Shown piece by piece: positions 17,317 to 26,462 of a stretch of DNA of 50,396 nucleotides. Source of the stretch: Thermotalea metallivorans. Lineage in GTDB: Bacteria > Bacillota > Clostridia > Peptostreptococcales > Thermotaleaceae. The notes below the pieces were generated by a model, which was not told the DNA's origin, searched no databases, and saw only the letters and a program-made list of their open reading frames with translations. The stretch covers positions 1 to 50,396 of the forward strand of contig NZ_LOEE01000055.1 of assembly GCF_001562415.1 (NCBI RefSeq), written 5' to 3'. Position numbers and translations under genes: made by a program. Position 1 is the first letter of the stretch. The number at the start of each line of letters is the position of its first letter.

Positions 17317-17355
17317 ATCATGCTCCGGTATACCAAAGAGCATGATGCTTTTTTA
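17317..17355 (+). terminator. Rho-independent terminator after GerMN gene
   Basis: ATCATGCTC/GAGCATGAT stem with a 12-base loop followed by GCTTTTTT. Its opposite strand also ends with A/T-rich sequence near the stop of the minus-strand permease, so it may serve both convergent genes. Confidence 0.75.
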
Positions 17356-17414
17356 CAATACATAGGATATGATGCACTTCAATTCATAAGACCCTATGCA
17401 TTCATCAATTCTGC

Positions 17415-18431
17415 TTATATAAAAATATATGAGAAAGCATTAAATAGATATCCAATGAGGACAATACCTGCTGATACAATGGCTACAAAAATTGCCAAAA
17501 GTTTAGGCTTTACCACCTTACTTAGCATAATCATCGAAGGCAGTGACAGAGCTGTTACAGCCATCATAAAGGACAGCACTGTGCCCACGCCTACTCCTTT
17601 TGCGAATAGGGCTTCAGCTATCGGCAGGGTGCCGAATATATCAGCATACATCGGAATGCCCACTACAGTAGCAAGCAGTACTGCAAGTGGATTATTGCCT
17701 CCGGCTACATTTTCTATGATTGGTTGGGGGACCCAGTTGTGAATTGCTGCTCCTATGCCAACACCGATAAATACATACAGCCATACCCTTTGGATAATAT
17801 CCTTGACCTGCCCCTTTGCATAGGATATTCTTTCTTCATGGGTCATTTCAATTACGTCAACATCCATACTTTCTATTTCTCTTACATATCCTTCCACATA
17901 TTTTTCAAGACGTAATTTATCAATGAATGTTCCTCCAACAACCGCTAAAATTAAACCTACAACAACATAGGCAATGGCAATTTTTGCACCAAAGAATGAC
18001 ATGAGCAATAGCAATGATGCCAAATCCACAAGGGGCGAGGATATCAAAAACGAAAAAGTTACTCCCAACGGTAATCCGGCTGCTGTAAAACCTATAAAAA
18101 TAGGTATACTGGAGCAACTGCAAAAAGGCGTTATAGTCCCAAGCAATGCCCCCAGTATATTTCCTTTTATGCCTCTGATTCCTCCGAGAATCTTCTTTGT
18201 CCTCTCCGGTGGAAAGTAACTCTGGATATAGGATATAACAAATATTAAAGTGGATAATAATATAAAGATCTTTATGGTATCATAGATAAAGAAGTGGATG
18301 CTTCCACCTAGTCTGTCATCAACGGATAAGTCCAACACCTTTTCCACAAGAAATCTTACAAGTTCTGAAAGCCATTTCATTTTTAATAGTTGATCATTTA
18401 GCCAGCCAAACTTTAGTGCTAATATATTCAT
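17415..18431 (-). CDS. DUF318/ArsP-like permease
   Basis: A 338-residue integral membrane protein of the UPF0718/ArsP superfamily. It has the diagnostic TPFCSCSSIP motif after the second membrane segment and about eight hydrophobic segments (FILLSTLIFVISY, GVTFSFLISSPLVDLASLLLL, AIAYVVVGLILAVVGG, VGIPMYADIFGTLPIAEAL and others). The hydrophilic loop at about 165-205 is rich in Glu. Characterised ArsP members export trivalent organoarsenicals; others are uncharacterised. The family is recognised firmly, the substrate is not. The ATG at 18431 follows AAGGGGGATTCT on the minus strand. An AT-rich region with imperfect dyads (18485-18550) lies upstream. Confidence 0.85.
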   Translation of the reverse strand: MNILALKFGWLNDQLLKMKWLSELVRFLVEKVLDLSVDDRLGGSIHFFIYDTIKIFILLSTLIFVISYIQSYFPPERTKKILGGIRGIKGNILGALLGTITPFCSCSSIPIFIGFTAAGLPLGVTFSFLISSPLVDLASLLLLMSFFGAKIAIAYVVVGLILAVVGGTFIDKLRLEKYVEGYVREIESMDVDVIEMTHEERISYAKGQVKDIIQRVWLYVFIGVGIGAAIHNWVPQPIIENVAGGNNPLAVLLATVVGIPMYADIFGTLPIAEALFAKGVGVGTVLSFMMAVTALSLPSMIMLSKVVKPKLLAIFVAIVSAGIVLIGYLFNAFSYIFI

Positions 18432-18619
18432 ATAGAATCCCCCTTAATTTTCTTAGAATTTTAGCTGTGCATGTGAGATTGTATAAATGATTATAATTTT
18501 AATACATAATCATATACTTATATAATGATATAATTATAGTATATTTATTTTTTATATCTGTCAATAGGAAATTGAATATTTTAAAAAGATTTACTGTAAA
18601 ATACAAGGGGGAAGAAAAA

Positions 18620-18981
18620 GTGGATCATTTGAAAGGACTTTCTTCTAAAGAAGCATTTACACTTCTTTGCCATGGAGGAGCAGTGGTTGTGGATATCAGA
18701 CCGAAATATGAAATCAATTATCGTGTCCTTGATATATCCAAAGTGTATCTACTTGCTTTGGATACTTACAAGGAAAAATTTTCTGAAATTCCAAAAGATA
18801 AGTTATTGATTGCTGTCGATAATGTAGGGCTTAAAAGTCCAGAAGTTGCAGCTTTTTTCTTGAACAAGGATATTCACAGGTGAGTTATTGAATAGGCGGG
18901 GTGGTAGCATGGGATCGGGACAGATATCCTTTAAAAAAGTCAGGAATATGCGCTTCAAGGAGGATGTGTGTGCAGACTTAA
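18620..18981 (+). pseudogene. Broken rhodanese-like domain protein
   Basis: The frame from GTG 18620 (AAGGGGGAAG upstream) reads a rhodanese domain: LSSKEAFTLLCHGGAVVVDI, then LLIAVDNVGLKSPEVAAFF. At about 18867 it shifts into a stop (18881). The missing C-terminal rhodanese part is present in the +1 frame, GYSQVSY, a stop at 18889, then IGGVVAWDRDRYPLKK, which matches the expected GG-x-x-x-W ending. One lost base plus one nonsense codon separate the parts. The active-site cysteine position (AVDNVGLKS) holds no cysteine, so even the ancestor may have been non-catalytic. Two lesions argue for decay, not sequencing error. Confidence 0.65.
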
Positions 18982-19046
18982 GCCTAAAAAATACCACAAA
19001 TAGGAAAGTTGCACAGAAGCTATATGATGAAGAAGAAATTCAATAA
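18909..19046 (+). other. Possible 45-codon ORF after the rhodanese remnant
   Basis: ATG 18909 follows GGCGGGGTGG and opens a frame starting MGSGQISFKKVRNMRF and ending KLYDEEEIQ. It overlaps the rhodanese C-terminal remnant in another frame. It may be a further frame of the same decayed gene or a real small protein; no family is recognised. Confidence 0.3.
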
Positions 19047-19071
19047 GTGATGTAGAGGGGAGATATCGAAA

Positions 19072-19803
19072 ATGACAACAAGATTAGCCTTTATATCGGA
19101 TATTCATGGAAATGAGGAAGCCTTAAAGGCAGTGTTGGAGGATATTTCAAAGCGATCTATAGATTTTCAGCATGTGTACGCTTTAGGAGATATTGTGGGG
19201 TATGGACCCAAGCCGAATGAGGCTATTGCACTGCTTCAAAGGCATGGCATTCGGTCGGTGCTTGGAAACTATGATGAGGCTGTAGGCTTTTTTTTGCCTA
19301 CTTGCGGATGTCATATTACATCAAAAGAAGATCAAGCTCGGGTTCAAAACGCATTGAACTGGACGGCCAGATATACTACAGAGAGCAATAAGGCTTTTCT
19401 CAGAGAATTGGAAGAGCAGATAATTTTAGAGATAGAAGGATGGAGAATCTTATTAAACCACGCCAGTCCATTTTCTATCAATGATTATGTATATGAAAAG
19501 GATGAAGAAAAACAAGAGGAAATTGCTTTAGAGATAGAAGAGGATATGATCGTTCATGGACATACCCATTATCCTTATTACAAGCAAGTTAAGGGAAAAT
19601 GGTTTATTAATCCGGGAAGTGTGGGAAGGCCAAAGGATGGCGATCCTAGAGCTTGCTACTGCATTGTAGGCCTTGAACAGCAGCCTACAGTAGAATTTGT
19701 CAGGGTTCTCTATGATGTAGAAAAGGTTGCAAAAGAAATTGAAGCATCAGAATTATTAGATGTCTTTGCTCAAATTTTAAGACAAGGCAAAGACATAAAA
19801 TAA
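19072..19803 (+). CDS. Calcineurin-like metallophosphoesterase (YfcE/MJ0936 type)
   Basis: A 243-residue cytosolic phosphodiesterase. The dinuclear metal motifs are all present: ISDIHGNEEAL (about 7-17), YALGDIVGYGP (about 38-48), LGNYDEA (about 65), the LLNHASP histidine (about 125), and VHGHTHYP (about 165) followed by INPGSVGRPK. Members cleave phosphodiesters, some of them cyclic nucleotides. The substrate here is unknown. The region about 80-115 is the variable cap and includes PTCGCH. The start follows AGAGGGGAGAT. It appears to be a single-gene unit ended by a strong terminator. Confidence 0.9.
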   Translation: MTTRLAFISDIHGNEEALKAVLEDISKRSIDFQHVYALGDIVGYGPKPNEAIALLQRHGIRSVLGNYDEAVGFFLPTCGCHITSKEDQARVQNALNWTARYTTESNKAFLRELEEQIILEIEGWRILLNHASPFSINDYVYEKDEEKQEEIALEIEEDMIVHGHTHYPYYKQVKGKWFINPGSVGRPKDGDPRACYCIVGLEQQPTVEFVRVLYDVEKVAKEIEASELLDVFAQILRQGKDIK

Positions 19804-19818
19804 AAAAGTTATAAAAAG

Positions 19819-19860
19819 ACATCCCTTGATCATTGGAAATTTTGAGGGGATGTTTTTTTA
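19819..19860 (+). terminator. Rho-independent terminator after phosphodiesterase gene
   Basis: ACATCCCTT pairs with GAGGGGATGT around a 16-base loop and is followed by TTTTTTTA. Confidence 0.8.
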
Positions 19861-19955
19861 TTTTGCAGTTTAGGGATTTTATAAAATGGTGTGGTGTGTA
19901 TGATTGACAATCTCCAGAAGATTAGTCTTACACATAAGATAAAATACAAAACTAT

Positions 19956-20010
19956 TTAACAAAGAATTAACACAAAAAAATATTTACATATCATAACATC
20001 ATGATATAAT
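19956..20010 (+). promoter_or_regulatory. PhoP-box-like repeats and promoter of the phosphate locus
   Basis: TTAACA at 19956-19961 and again at 19967-19972 have exactly 11-bp spacing, the hallmark of Firmicute PhoP boxes. TTTACA (19983-19988) and TATAAT (20005-20010), 16 bases apart, form a plausible promoter just downstream. The same pair of TTAACA repeats occurs upstream of pstC (23724-23740). PhoP itself is not encoded here, so regulator identity is inferred from the motif and the genes controlled. Confidence 0.75.
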
Positions 20011-20050
20011 TATATAGCAAAGATAAAATCCTTTTCATTCTTAAGTTTTA

Positions 20051-20126
20051 AGGCTTCCTCATATCCTTCCAAATTCTGTTCCCTATTTATTTTGAATTTT
20101 GAGGAAGCCACCCCTATTTTTTCAAA
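20051..20126 (+). promoter_or_regulatory. Long leader hairpin followed by U-run (possible attenuator)
   Basis: AGGCTTCCTCA at 20051-20061 pairs with TGAGGAAGCC at 20100-20109. Within the loop AAATTC (20071-20076) pairs with GAATTT (20094-20099), so the stem extends inward. ATTTTTTC follows 7-8 bases later. It lies between the promoter (-10 at 20005) and the small ORF at 20139, so it would form in the leader RNA. Termination strength is uncertain because the T-run is not adjacent to the stem. Confidence 0.5.
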
Positions 20127-20138
20127 GAGGTGATCTCC

Positions 20139-20309
20139 ATGAACCAAAATCTAAGCAATATCTATTTGATTATGGCAGTGACAATTATATTTTTTTGCCT
20201 AGGATACATCCATTATAAATCAATTATTAAGCGTAGTGAACAGCTAATGGATAAGTGGATGCCTATTAACAAAAACTTAACGCAGAGTAAACAAAAACAA
20301 AACAAATAG
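20139..20309 (+). CDS. Small single-pass membrane protein in the pst locus (56 aa)
   Basis: A 56-codon frame with a good ribosome site (AAAGAGGTGATCTCC). The protein has a short polar N terminus (MNQNLSN), one strongly hydrophobic helix at about 8-25 (IYLIMAVTIIFFCLGYI), and a basic, polar tail (KSIIKRSEQLMDKW... ending KQKQNK). It lies directly downstream of the PhoP-box promoter and is the first gene of the transcript leading to pstS, 95 bases before the pstS start. No family is recognised. Coding nature is inferred from the ribosome site, membrane-helix pattern and position. A role tied to phosphate uptake is a guess from context. Confidence 0.6.
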   Translation: MNQNLSNIYLIMAVTIIFFCLGYIHYKSIIKRSEQLMDKWMPINKNLTQSKQKQNK

Positions 20310-20403
20310 ATCATGATAAAGTGATATGATGATATTGTCTATGGAAATAGGAAATATTTCCTAAAAACATAAAATGAAAGCATATGGAAGGGAGAATGAA
20401 CAC

Positions 20404-21363
20404 ATGAAATTATTGAAAAAGAAAATGGCAATTACAGCTATGATTCTAGCACTTATCATGCTTGCATTGGCAGGATGCGGCAGCAAATCAGGAAACCAGT
20501 CCCATCAAGAACCTGCAGTACAAGAAGCAAGGCTTTCAGGAGAAATTAAAATTGACGGATCTTCTACGGTGTTCCCTATTACGGAAGCGATAGCGGAGGA
20601 ATTTATAGCTATGTATCCTGAGGTAAAGATTCCTATAGGGGTGTCCGGGACAGGAGGCGGTTTTAAAAAATTTGTTAACAAAGAAACAGATATCAGCAAC
20701 GCTTCAAGACCTATCAAAGACAAGGAAGCAGAAGCCGCCAAAGGGGCTGGGGTAGAATATATTGAATTGAAAGTAGCTTATGACGGACTTTCTGTATTAG
20801 TAAACCCTCAAAATACATGGGTGGACTCTTTAACTGTCGAAGAACTAAAAAAGATTTGGGCACCGGACAGTACAGTAAAAACTTGGAAGGATGTTAGACC
20901 TGAGTGGCCGGCAGAAGAAATCAAATTTTATGCTCCGGGAACTGATTCTGGTACCTTTGATTATTTTACAGAAGAAATCAATGGCAAAAGCGGAGCGATT
21001 CGGCAAGATTTTGTTGCAAGCGAGGATGACAACGTACTGGTACAGGGCATTGCCGGAGATAAAAACGCATTAGGGTTTTTTGGTTATGCTTATTACGTTG
21101 AGAATAAAGATAAATTAAAAGTGGTAAAGATTGATAATGGCAACGGCCCTGTGGAGCCGACTTTTAAAACAATCCAAGATGGAAGCTATGCACCGTTGTC
21201 AAGGCCTATTTTTATCTATGTCAACAAGGCAGCTTTGGAAAGACCGGAGGTAAAAGAATTTACAATTTTCTATTTAGAAAAAGCAAAAGAGATTGTGCCT
21301 CAGGTAGGTTATGTAGCACTGCCTGACGAAGAATACAAAAAAGGATTGAGCCTAGTAAAATAA
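20404..21363 (+). CDS. pstS: Phosphate ABC transporter, substrate-binding lipoprotein
   Basis: The extracellular phosphate receptor of the PstSCAB importer. A signal peptide (about 1-23) ends in lipobox LAGC, so the protein is membrane-anchored. The phosphate-binding signatures are present: [43 protein letters not shown], and [18 protein letters not shown]. The 319 residues are typical for the Firmicute form. ATG 20404 is chosen because GGAAGGGAG lies 9 bases upstream and the signal peptide then starts MKLLKKKM. A terminator follows (21409), and a chemoreceptor gene separates it from pstCAB. Confidence 0.96.
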   Translation: MKLLKKKMAITAMILALIMLALAGCGSKSGNQSHQEPAVQEARLSGEIKIDGSSTVFPITEAIAEEFIAMYPEVKIPIGVSGTGGGFKKFVNKETDISNASRPIKDKEAEAAKGAGVEYIELKVAYDGLSVLVNPQNTWVDSLTVEELKKIWAPDSTVKTWKDVRPEWPAEEIKFYAPGTDSGTFDYFTEEINGKSGAIRQDFVASEDDNVLVQGIAGDKNALGFFGYAYYVENKDKLKVVKIDNGNGPVEPTFKTIQDGSYAPLSRPIFIYVNKAALERPEVKEFTIFYLEKAKEIVPQVGYVALPDEEYKKGLSLVK

Positions 21364-21408
21364 TATTGAGAAATTACAATAGCAAAAGGAATTTATAGCC
21401 AACAAAAG

Positions 21409-21441
21409 CGCCTTCAAAGGAATTATTTGGAGGCGTTTTAC
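21409..21441 (+). terminator. Rho-independent terminator after pstS
   Basis: CGCCTTCAAA pairs with TTTGGAGGCG (one G-T pair) around a 7-base loop, followed by TTTTA. It should limit read-through from pstS into the chemoreceptor gene, which starts about 50 bases later. Confidence 0.75.
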
Positions 21442-21489
21442 ACTGAAAAAGGACTCCACAACAGAATATACGTCTGAGGAGAGATGAAG

Positions 21490-23727
21490 ATGCTAAGCAA
21501 AAAGGTGCAGTGGAAAGAAAAAATCTGCATTTGCTGTAATCGTATTTTTAAAAAACTAACCAAGCACCCTGCAGGCAAAAAAGGCTGCAAAATGATGCAA
21601 GAAAGATTCCGCCAAATGATAGAATATCTTTATAATTTCATGGGATCTCCCCTACGAAAAAACATGAGTTTCCATATCCCCTTGAAAAATTCAGACATGT
21701 CTTTGCGAAAACAGTTGATGATCGTCTTTATGATGATATCTATTCTACCTGTTGTGTTTATGGGCGTTGTTACTTATAAGAAAGTACATACACAGGTCAA
21801 TATGGCTCAAGAAAAAATGCTTGCTGCCTATGCCGAAGGGATCAAAGGGAATATCGATACAACCATTGGCAGTGCTGAAAATATTTTAAAAGGTTTGGCA
21901 GCCCAATCAGATTTGCTTGTATTATTGGAAGATATCAATGGAGATGGTGCTCTCAATGACGTGATTAAGCTAAACAACATTTTGCTGTCTTTAAAAAATG
22001 CCGTAAAGAGCTCTGAAAAACTTTATGAAACTATATTCATTACAGATTTGAGGGGAAACATTGTCGCTGATGGATCTCCTTACAGGGAAGTTTATACCAA
22101 AATGAATATTACAGAGACAGAGTATTTTAAAAAGATAAAAGAAGGAAACAAATTTGTCATTGGGGAACCAATGAGATCGAAGGCTACGGGCAGAATTGTC
22201 ATCCCGGTGGCAAGATCCATTGATAGTTTAGCCAGCCAAATGGGTGTAATGGTAGTGATGTTTGATTTAGAGAAATTTACAAGTCCCATTCGGAATGTAC
22301 AACCTGGCGAAACCGGATATGTTTATATTGTAAATGAAAAAGGGATCATCCTCCATCATAAGGACTTTGAAAAATTATTGACAAAAGATGAAAGCAGCTT
22401 TATTCAAGAGAAAATATTGGATTTTAAAAAGAACAAGAATTTCATGGGCGGGGTAGACGGTTATGCATCAAAGAATGACAGGAGAATTGCTGCCTATCAA
22501 AAATTGCAAAATGCAGATTGGTTAATCGTGGCAACAATTAGTAAAAATGAATATGAAAAAAGTATTATGGTCATCCGAAATTTTATGGGTGTAATCATAC
22601 TAGGCTTAGTGGGTATCAGTTTCATGGTATCTTTGATATATTCCAAGGCCATTACTGTACCTATCGGACAGTTGGCGCAATTAATGAAAAGAGTGTCTGA
22701 AGGAGATTTAAAAGTAAAGGCAGACTTTCGTACCAGCAGGGAAATCGGCATGCTCAATGACAGTTTTAATGATATGCTTGCAAATTTGCACAGACTTATT
22801 GAAGAAATTATAGTGGCTTCTTATCAAGTTTCTGATGCAGCCCATAAAATTTCTGAAGTTTCCTATCATGTTTATGGGTTTGCGACCCATGTGGCTAAAA
22901 CTGTTGAAGAGATAGCAACAGGGGCTGAGGAGCAGGCACGGGATGTGGCAATAGGTGTTCATAAAATAGACAGGTTGGCGGATGCTATTTACTGTGTAAA
23001 TGAATGTACGGAGGTGATTACCAAGGCTTCCAATGATGCGGATAAAGTAGTTCATGACGGATTTGGCCAGATTAAGATTTTAAGTGAAAAATCTAAAGAA
23101 AGCCATCAAATTTCCATGAAGATTCATAAAGTTGTGATGGAATTTATGGAAGAAATGCAGCGAATAGGCGTGATTGTAAATACCATTAACAATATTGCAA
23201 AACAAACCAATTTGCTTGCCCTCAATGCGGCAATCGAATCGGCCAGGGCAGGGGAAGCGGGGAGAGGTTTTGCTGTAGTGTCCGAGGAAATCAGAAAGCT
23301 GGCAGAACAAGCTTCACGACAGACGGAAGGCATTCAAAAAATAATTGATGAGATAGGTAAAAAAGCTAAAAATATAGAATGTGTTGTGGAAGAAAACGAA
23401 AAGATTGTAGAACAGCAGAATGGAGCTGTAAAGGATACAGAGAGAGCTTTTGAGATGATTTTGAGAGCAACCTGTGAAATGTCTTCAAATGTCCAACATA
23501 TTCTTGCCGCCATTGAACAAATGAATGGGGAAAAGGAAGAAATTATTCAAACTGTATCGGCAATTTCAAGAATTGCTAATGAAACTTCTGCAGCAGTCCA
23601 GAGAGCAAATGTAACAACACAACAGCAATTCACAACGGTGGAAGAAATGAAGGGTTATGCAAATAATTTGAAGATATTGGCTCAAAACTTAAAAGAATCT
23701 ATCGATGCATTTCAGATAGAAACTTAA
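21490..23727 (+). CDS. Methyl-accepting chemotaxis protein with dCache-type sensor
   Basis: A 745-residue transmembrane chemoreceptor. There is an unusual 75-residue basic, Cys-containing cytoplasmic extension first. Then TM1 (about 76-95, [19 protein letters not shown]), an extracellular Cache-type sensor (about 96-355, with [18 protein letters not shown] and ADWLIVATI), TM2 (about 362-385) and HAMP. The cytoplasmic signalling coiled coil has the conserved hairpin tip [20 protein letters not shown] and [17 protein letters not shown]. It signals to the flagellar CheA/CheW array. It sits between pstS and pstC, suggesting phosphate-related taxis. The start at 21490 has GAGGAG 8 bases upstream; ATG 21484 is too close to it. 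The stop codon lies inside the PhoP-box repeat of pstC. Confidence 0.9.
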   Translation: MLSKKVQWKEKICICCNRIFKKLTKHPAGKKGCKMMQERFRQMIEYLYNFMGSPLRKNMSFHIPLKNSDMSLRKQLMIVFMMISILPVVFMGVVTYKKVHTQVNMAQEKMLAAYAEGIKGNIDTTIGSAENILKGLAAQSDLLVLLEDINGDGALNDVIKLNNILLSLKNAVKSSEKLYETIFITDLRGNIVADGSPYREVYTKMNITETEYFKKIKEGNKFVIGEPMRSKATGRIVIPVARSIDSLASQMGVMVVMFDLEKFTSPIRNVQPGETGYVYIVNEKGIILHHKDFEKLLTKDESSFIQEKILDFKKNKNFMGGVDGYASKNDRRIAAYQKLQNADWLIVATISKNEYEKSIMVIRNFMGVIILGLVGISFMVSLIYSKAITVPIGQLAQLMKRVSEGDLKVKADFRTSREIGMLNDSFNDMLANLHRLIEEIIVASYQVSDAAHKISEVSYHVYGFATHVAKTVEEIATGAEEQARDVAIGVHKIDRLADAIYCVNECTEVITKASNDADKVVHDGFGQIKILSEKSKESHQISMKIHKVVMEFMEEMQRIGVIVNTINNIAKQTNLLALNAAIESARAGEAGRGFAVVSEEIRKLAEQASRQTEGIQKIIDEIGKKAKNIECVVEENEKIVEQQNGAVKDTERAFEMILRATCEMSSNVQHILAAIEQMNGEKEEIIQTVSAISRIANETSAAVQRANVTTQQQFTTVEEMKGYANNLKILAQNLKESIDAFQIET

Positions 23728-23788
23728 CAGAAACTTAACAAAAATAATAAAAAAATAACAAGAACAAATCATAATATCATGATACAAT
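23724..23788 (+). promoter_or_regulatory. PhoP-box-like repeats and -10 of pstC promoter
   Basis: TTAACA at 23724-23729 and 23735-23740 with 11-bp spacing, as upstream of the small ORF and pstS. A -10-like TACAAT lies at 23783-23788. No good -35 is present, which suits an activator-dependent promoter. The distance from the repeats to the -10 is 42 bases here against 32 at the first site, about one helical turn more. Confidence 0.7.
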
Positions 23789-23810
23789 TTTAAAAGAAAT
23801 CAAATTAATT

Positions 23811-23839
23811 ATCTTTGGCAATATTGCCGAAGATTTTTT
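23811..23839 (+). terminator. Terminator-like hairpin in the pstC leader
   Basis: ATCTTTGGCA pairs with TGCCGAAGAT around an ATAT loop, followed by TTTTTC. It lies between the probable pstC -10 (23783) and the pstC ribosome site (AGGAGG near 23854). It may end the chemoreceptor mRNA, attenuate pstCAB, or both. Confidence 0.7.
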
Positions 23840-23865
23840 CTTCCCAATGGAATAGGAGGATTACC

Positions 23866-24768
23866 ATGAAAAATGAACAAAAAAGAAAAGACAGAGGGAG
23901 AATTGGAGAATTTACTATTGAAACTATTTTAAGATTTTTTGCAGGCATATCTATTCTAACAACCATAGCCATTGTGTGGACACTTTTCAGTGAGACTATT
24001 ATTTTTTTTAAAGAAGTATCCATTACAGAATTTTTTACCGGTACAAAATGGACGCCCACCTTAGAACCCAGGCATTTTGGAATTTTGCCTTTATTTGTAG
24101 GTACAATGATGATTGCCATAGGGGCCAGTATCATTGCTTTACCCTTTGGTTTGGGCAGTGCTATTTATCTAAGTGAGTATGCACCGAAAAGAGTTCGGAA
24201 AATCATTAAGCCATTGCTGGAAATATTGGCTGGCATCCCGTCTATTGTATACGGTTTTTTTGCCTTAACTTTTATTACGCCAATATTGCAGAAATTTTTG
24301 CCGCAGACTCAGGTTTTCAACGCAGCCAGTGCTAGTATTGCCGTAGGCATTATGATTATACCTATGGTAGCCTCTCTGAGTGAAGATGCTATGATGGCTA
24401 TTCCAGATTCTATCCGGCAAGGAGCCTATGCCCTTGGATCTACAAAATTTGAAGTGGCAACCAAGGTAATTGTTCCTGCAGCTTTGTCTGGTATTGGATC
24501 CGCTTTTGTTTTGGCTGTTTCCAGAGCTATTGGAGAAACAATGATTGTGGCCATTGCGGCAGGACAAAGTCCTGTGCTGACTTTTAATCCACTAAAGAGT
24601 ATCCAGACAATGACAGGGTTTATGGTAAATATCAGTCTTGGAGATATCCAGCACGGTACCATAGAATACAAGACTGTATTTGCCGTAGGAGCAATGTTGT
24701 TTGTGATTACCTTTGTAATGAATATAATTGCCAAAATGATTGTAAATAGATATAGGGAGGAGTATTAA
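23866..24768 (+). CDS. pstC: Phosphate ABC transporter permease PstC
   Basis: One of two membrane subunits forming the phosphate channel. The 300-residue protein has six predicted membrane segments, the first at about 23-45 (ILRFFAGISILTTIAIVWTLF). The binding-protein-dependent transport motif is seen as the EAA loop (RQGAYALGSTKFEVATKVIVPAALSGI, about 185-211). ATG 23866 is preferred because AATAGGAGGATTACC precedes it; an upstream in-frame TTG at 23815 falls within the leader hairpin. The stop TAA shares its last base with the ATG of pstA, indicating translational coupling. Confidence 0.96.
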   Translation: MKNEQKRKDRGRIGEFTIETILRFFAGISILTTIAIVWTLFSETIIFFKEVSITEFFTGTKWTPTLEPRHFGILPLFVGTMMIAIGASIIALPFGLGSAIYLSEYAPKRVRKIIKPLLEILAGIPSIVYGFFALTFITPILQKFLPQTQVFNAASASIAVGIMIIPMVASLSEDAMMAIPDSIRQGAYALGSTKFEVATKVIVPAALSGIGSAFVLAVSRAIGETMIVAIAAGQSPVLTFNPLKSIQTMTGFMVNISLGDIQHGTIEYKTVFAVGAMLFVITFVMNIIAKMIVNRYREEY

Positions 24769-25667
24769 TGGAAGTTAGGACAGAGCAAAATATCTACAAG
24801 CAAAAAAAGTCGAGAAACATACGTATTCGAAAAGCAAAAAATATAATATTTTACAGTATAATTCTGGGTGCGACAGGTTTTGGCATCCTCGTTTTAGGCT
24901 TACTGCTGTATCAGATTTTAAAAACAGGATTAGCATGGCTTAGTATAGATTTTATCATGAATATGCCTTCAAGATTTCCTCAAAAGGCAGGTATCAAGTC
25001 GGCTTTGGCTGGGAGCATTTGGGTTATATCCCTTACAGCTCTTTTCTCATTTCCTCTTGGTGTAGGTACAGCCCTTTATTTGGAAGAATACTCCCAGAAA
25101 GGAACATGGTTGAATAAATTGTTGCAGTTGAATATCTCCAATTTGGCGGGAGTACCATCTATCGTATATGGAATGCTGGGTTTAGCAGTCTTTGTGAAAA
25201 TGCTTCAATTTGAACGAAGTATTTTGTCGGGGGCATTGACCCTAACGTTGCTCATTTTACCTGTAATCATCGTAGCCTCCCAGGAGGCCATTCGAAGTGT
25301 ACCAGAAACTTTAAAGCAAGGGTCCTTTGCTTTAGGAGTTACGAAATGGCAAACAATTACTGGAGTTGTTCTGCCTTATGCTTTGCCGGGTATCTTAACG
25401 GGATCAATTCTAGCTATTTCTAGAGCTATGGGAGAAGCAGCCCCTCTGATTATGGTAGGAGCTGCAGGGTATGTTGCTTTCTTGCCAAGTAGCCCCTTGG
25501 ATTCCTTTACTGTATTGCCAATACAGATTTTTAACTGGACATCAAGGCCTCAAGAAGAGTTTAAAAATATTGCTGCAGCAGGAATTATTGTTTTAATGGC
25601 ATTACTGCTCTTTGCCAATGGGGCCGCAGTTATGCTAAGGAATAAGTATCAGAACAGGATGGATTAA
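24768..25667 (+). CDS. pstA: Phosphate ABC transporter permease PstA
   Basis: The second channel subunit, 299 residues. A basic N terminus (about 1-24) is followed by six membrane segments and the EAA loop (LKQGSFALGVTKWQTITGVVLPYALPGI, about 184-211). GVGTALYLEEYS and AGVPSIVYGMLGL are typical PstA motifs. The ATG overlaps the pstC stop (TAATG), with AGGGAGGAG as the ribosome site inside pstC. pstB starts 22 bases after the stop. Confidence 0.96.
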   Translation: MEVRTEQNIYKQKKSRNIRIRKAKNIIFYSIILGATGFGILVLGLLLYQILKTGLAWLSIDFIMNMPSRFPQKAGIKSALAGSIWVISLTALFSFPLGVGTALYLEEYSQKGTWLNKLLQLNISNLAGVPSIVYGMLGLAVFVKMLQFERSILSGALTLTLLILPVIIVASQEAIRSVPETLKQGSFALGVTKWQTITGVVLPYALPGILTGSILAISRAMGEAAPLIMVGAAGYVAFLPSSPLDSFTVLPIQIFNWTSRPQEEFKNIAAAGIIVLMALLLFANGAAVMLRNKYQNRMD

Positions 25668-25689
25668 CAGATTTTCAGGAGGGTAGACG

Positions 25690-26445
25690 ATGGAAATCAA
25701 AATAAAAGTAGAGAATCTAACTTTTTATTATGGGAATTTTAAAGCTTTGGATAATATTTCTATAGACATAGAGGATAGAAAAATTACTGCGTTGATAGGA
25801 CCGTCGGGATGCGGCAAATCAACATTTATCAGGACTTTAAACAGGATGAATGATTTGATTGCGGGAACAAAAGTAGAGGGAACAATTTTATTGGATGGAA
25901 AAGATATTATGAAAAATGAAATTGATGCGGTGGAGCTGAGAAAACGTGTGGGGCTGGTCTTTCAAAAACCGAATCCCTTTCCCAAATCTATCTATGAAAA
26001 TGTAGTCTATGGGCCAAAAAGACATGGGATAAAAAATAAAGCCCAGTTGGATGAAATTGTAGAAAAAAGTTTACAAGGAGCAGCCCTGTGGGATGAGGTA
26101 AAAGATAAACTCCATGGATCGGCATTGGCTTTATCGGGAGGACAACAGCAAAGACTATGCATTGCCAGATGTTTGGCAATGCAGCCGGAGGTGTTGCTGA
26201 TGGATGAACCTACATCAGCGCTGGATCCTATTGCAACGATGAAAATTGAAGAGCTTTTTGAAACGTTGAAAAAAAATTATGCCATTGTGATTGTGACCCA
26301 CTCTATGCAGCAAGCAGGAAGAATTTCAGACAATACTGGTTTTTTCTTAAATGGGGAATTGGTAGAGTTTGGACAGACGGATATTTTGTTTACGAAACCT
26401 AGGGACAAAAGGACAGAAGATTATATTACGGGAAGATTTGGCTAA
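25690..26445 (+). CDS. pstB: Phosphate ABC transporter ATP-binding protein
   Basis: The cytosolic ATPase that powers phosphate import, 251 residues, full length. Walker [10 protein letters not shown] (about 37-45), Q-loop [16 protein letters not shown] (about 89), ABC signature LSGGQQQR (about 151), Walker [13 protein letters not shown] (about 170), and H-loop VTHSMQQA (about 203). KPNPFP after the Q-loop is typical of PstB specifically. Ribosome site CAGGAGGGTAGACG. It is in the pstCAB-phoU operon. Confidence 0.97.
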   Translation: MEIKIKVENLTFYYGNFKALDNISIDIEDRKITALIGPSGCGKSTFIRTLNRMNDLIAGTKVEGTILLDGKDIMKNEIDAVELRKRVGLVFQKPNPFPKSIYENVVYGPKRHGIKNKAQLDEIVEKSLQGAALWDEVKDKLHGSALALSGGQQQRLCIARCLAMQPEVLLMDEPTSALDPIATMKIEELFETLKKNYAIVIVTHSMQQAGRISDNTGFFLNGELVEFGQTDILFTKPRDKRTEDYITGRFG

Positions 26446-26462
26446 GATAGGGGGAATAGAAA

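Noticed and set aside
17320-17742. 140-codon plus-strand frame over the permease gene
   Set aside because: It is antisense to the well-supported ArsP-like permease on the minus strand and has no ribosome site or family match.
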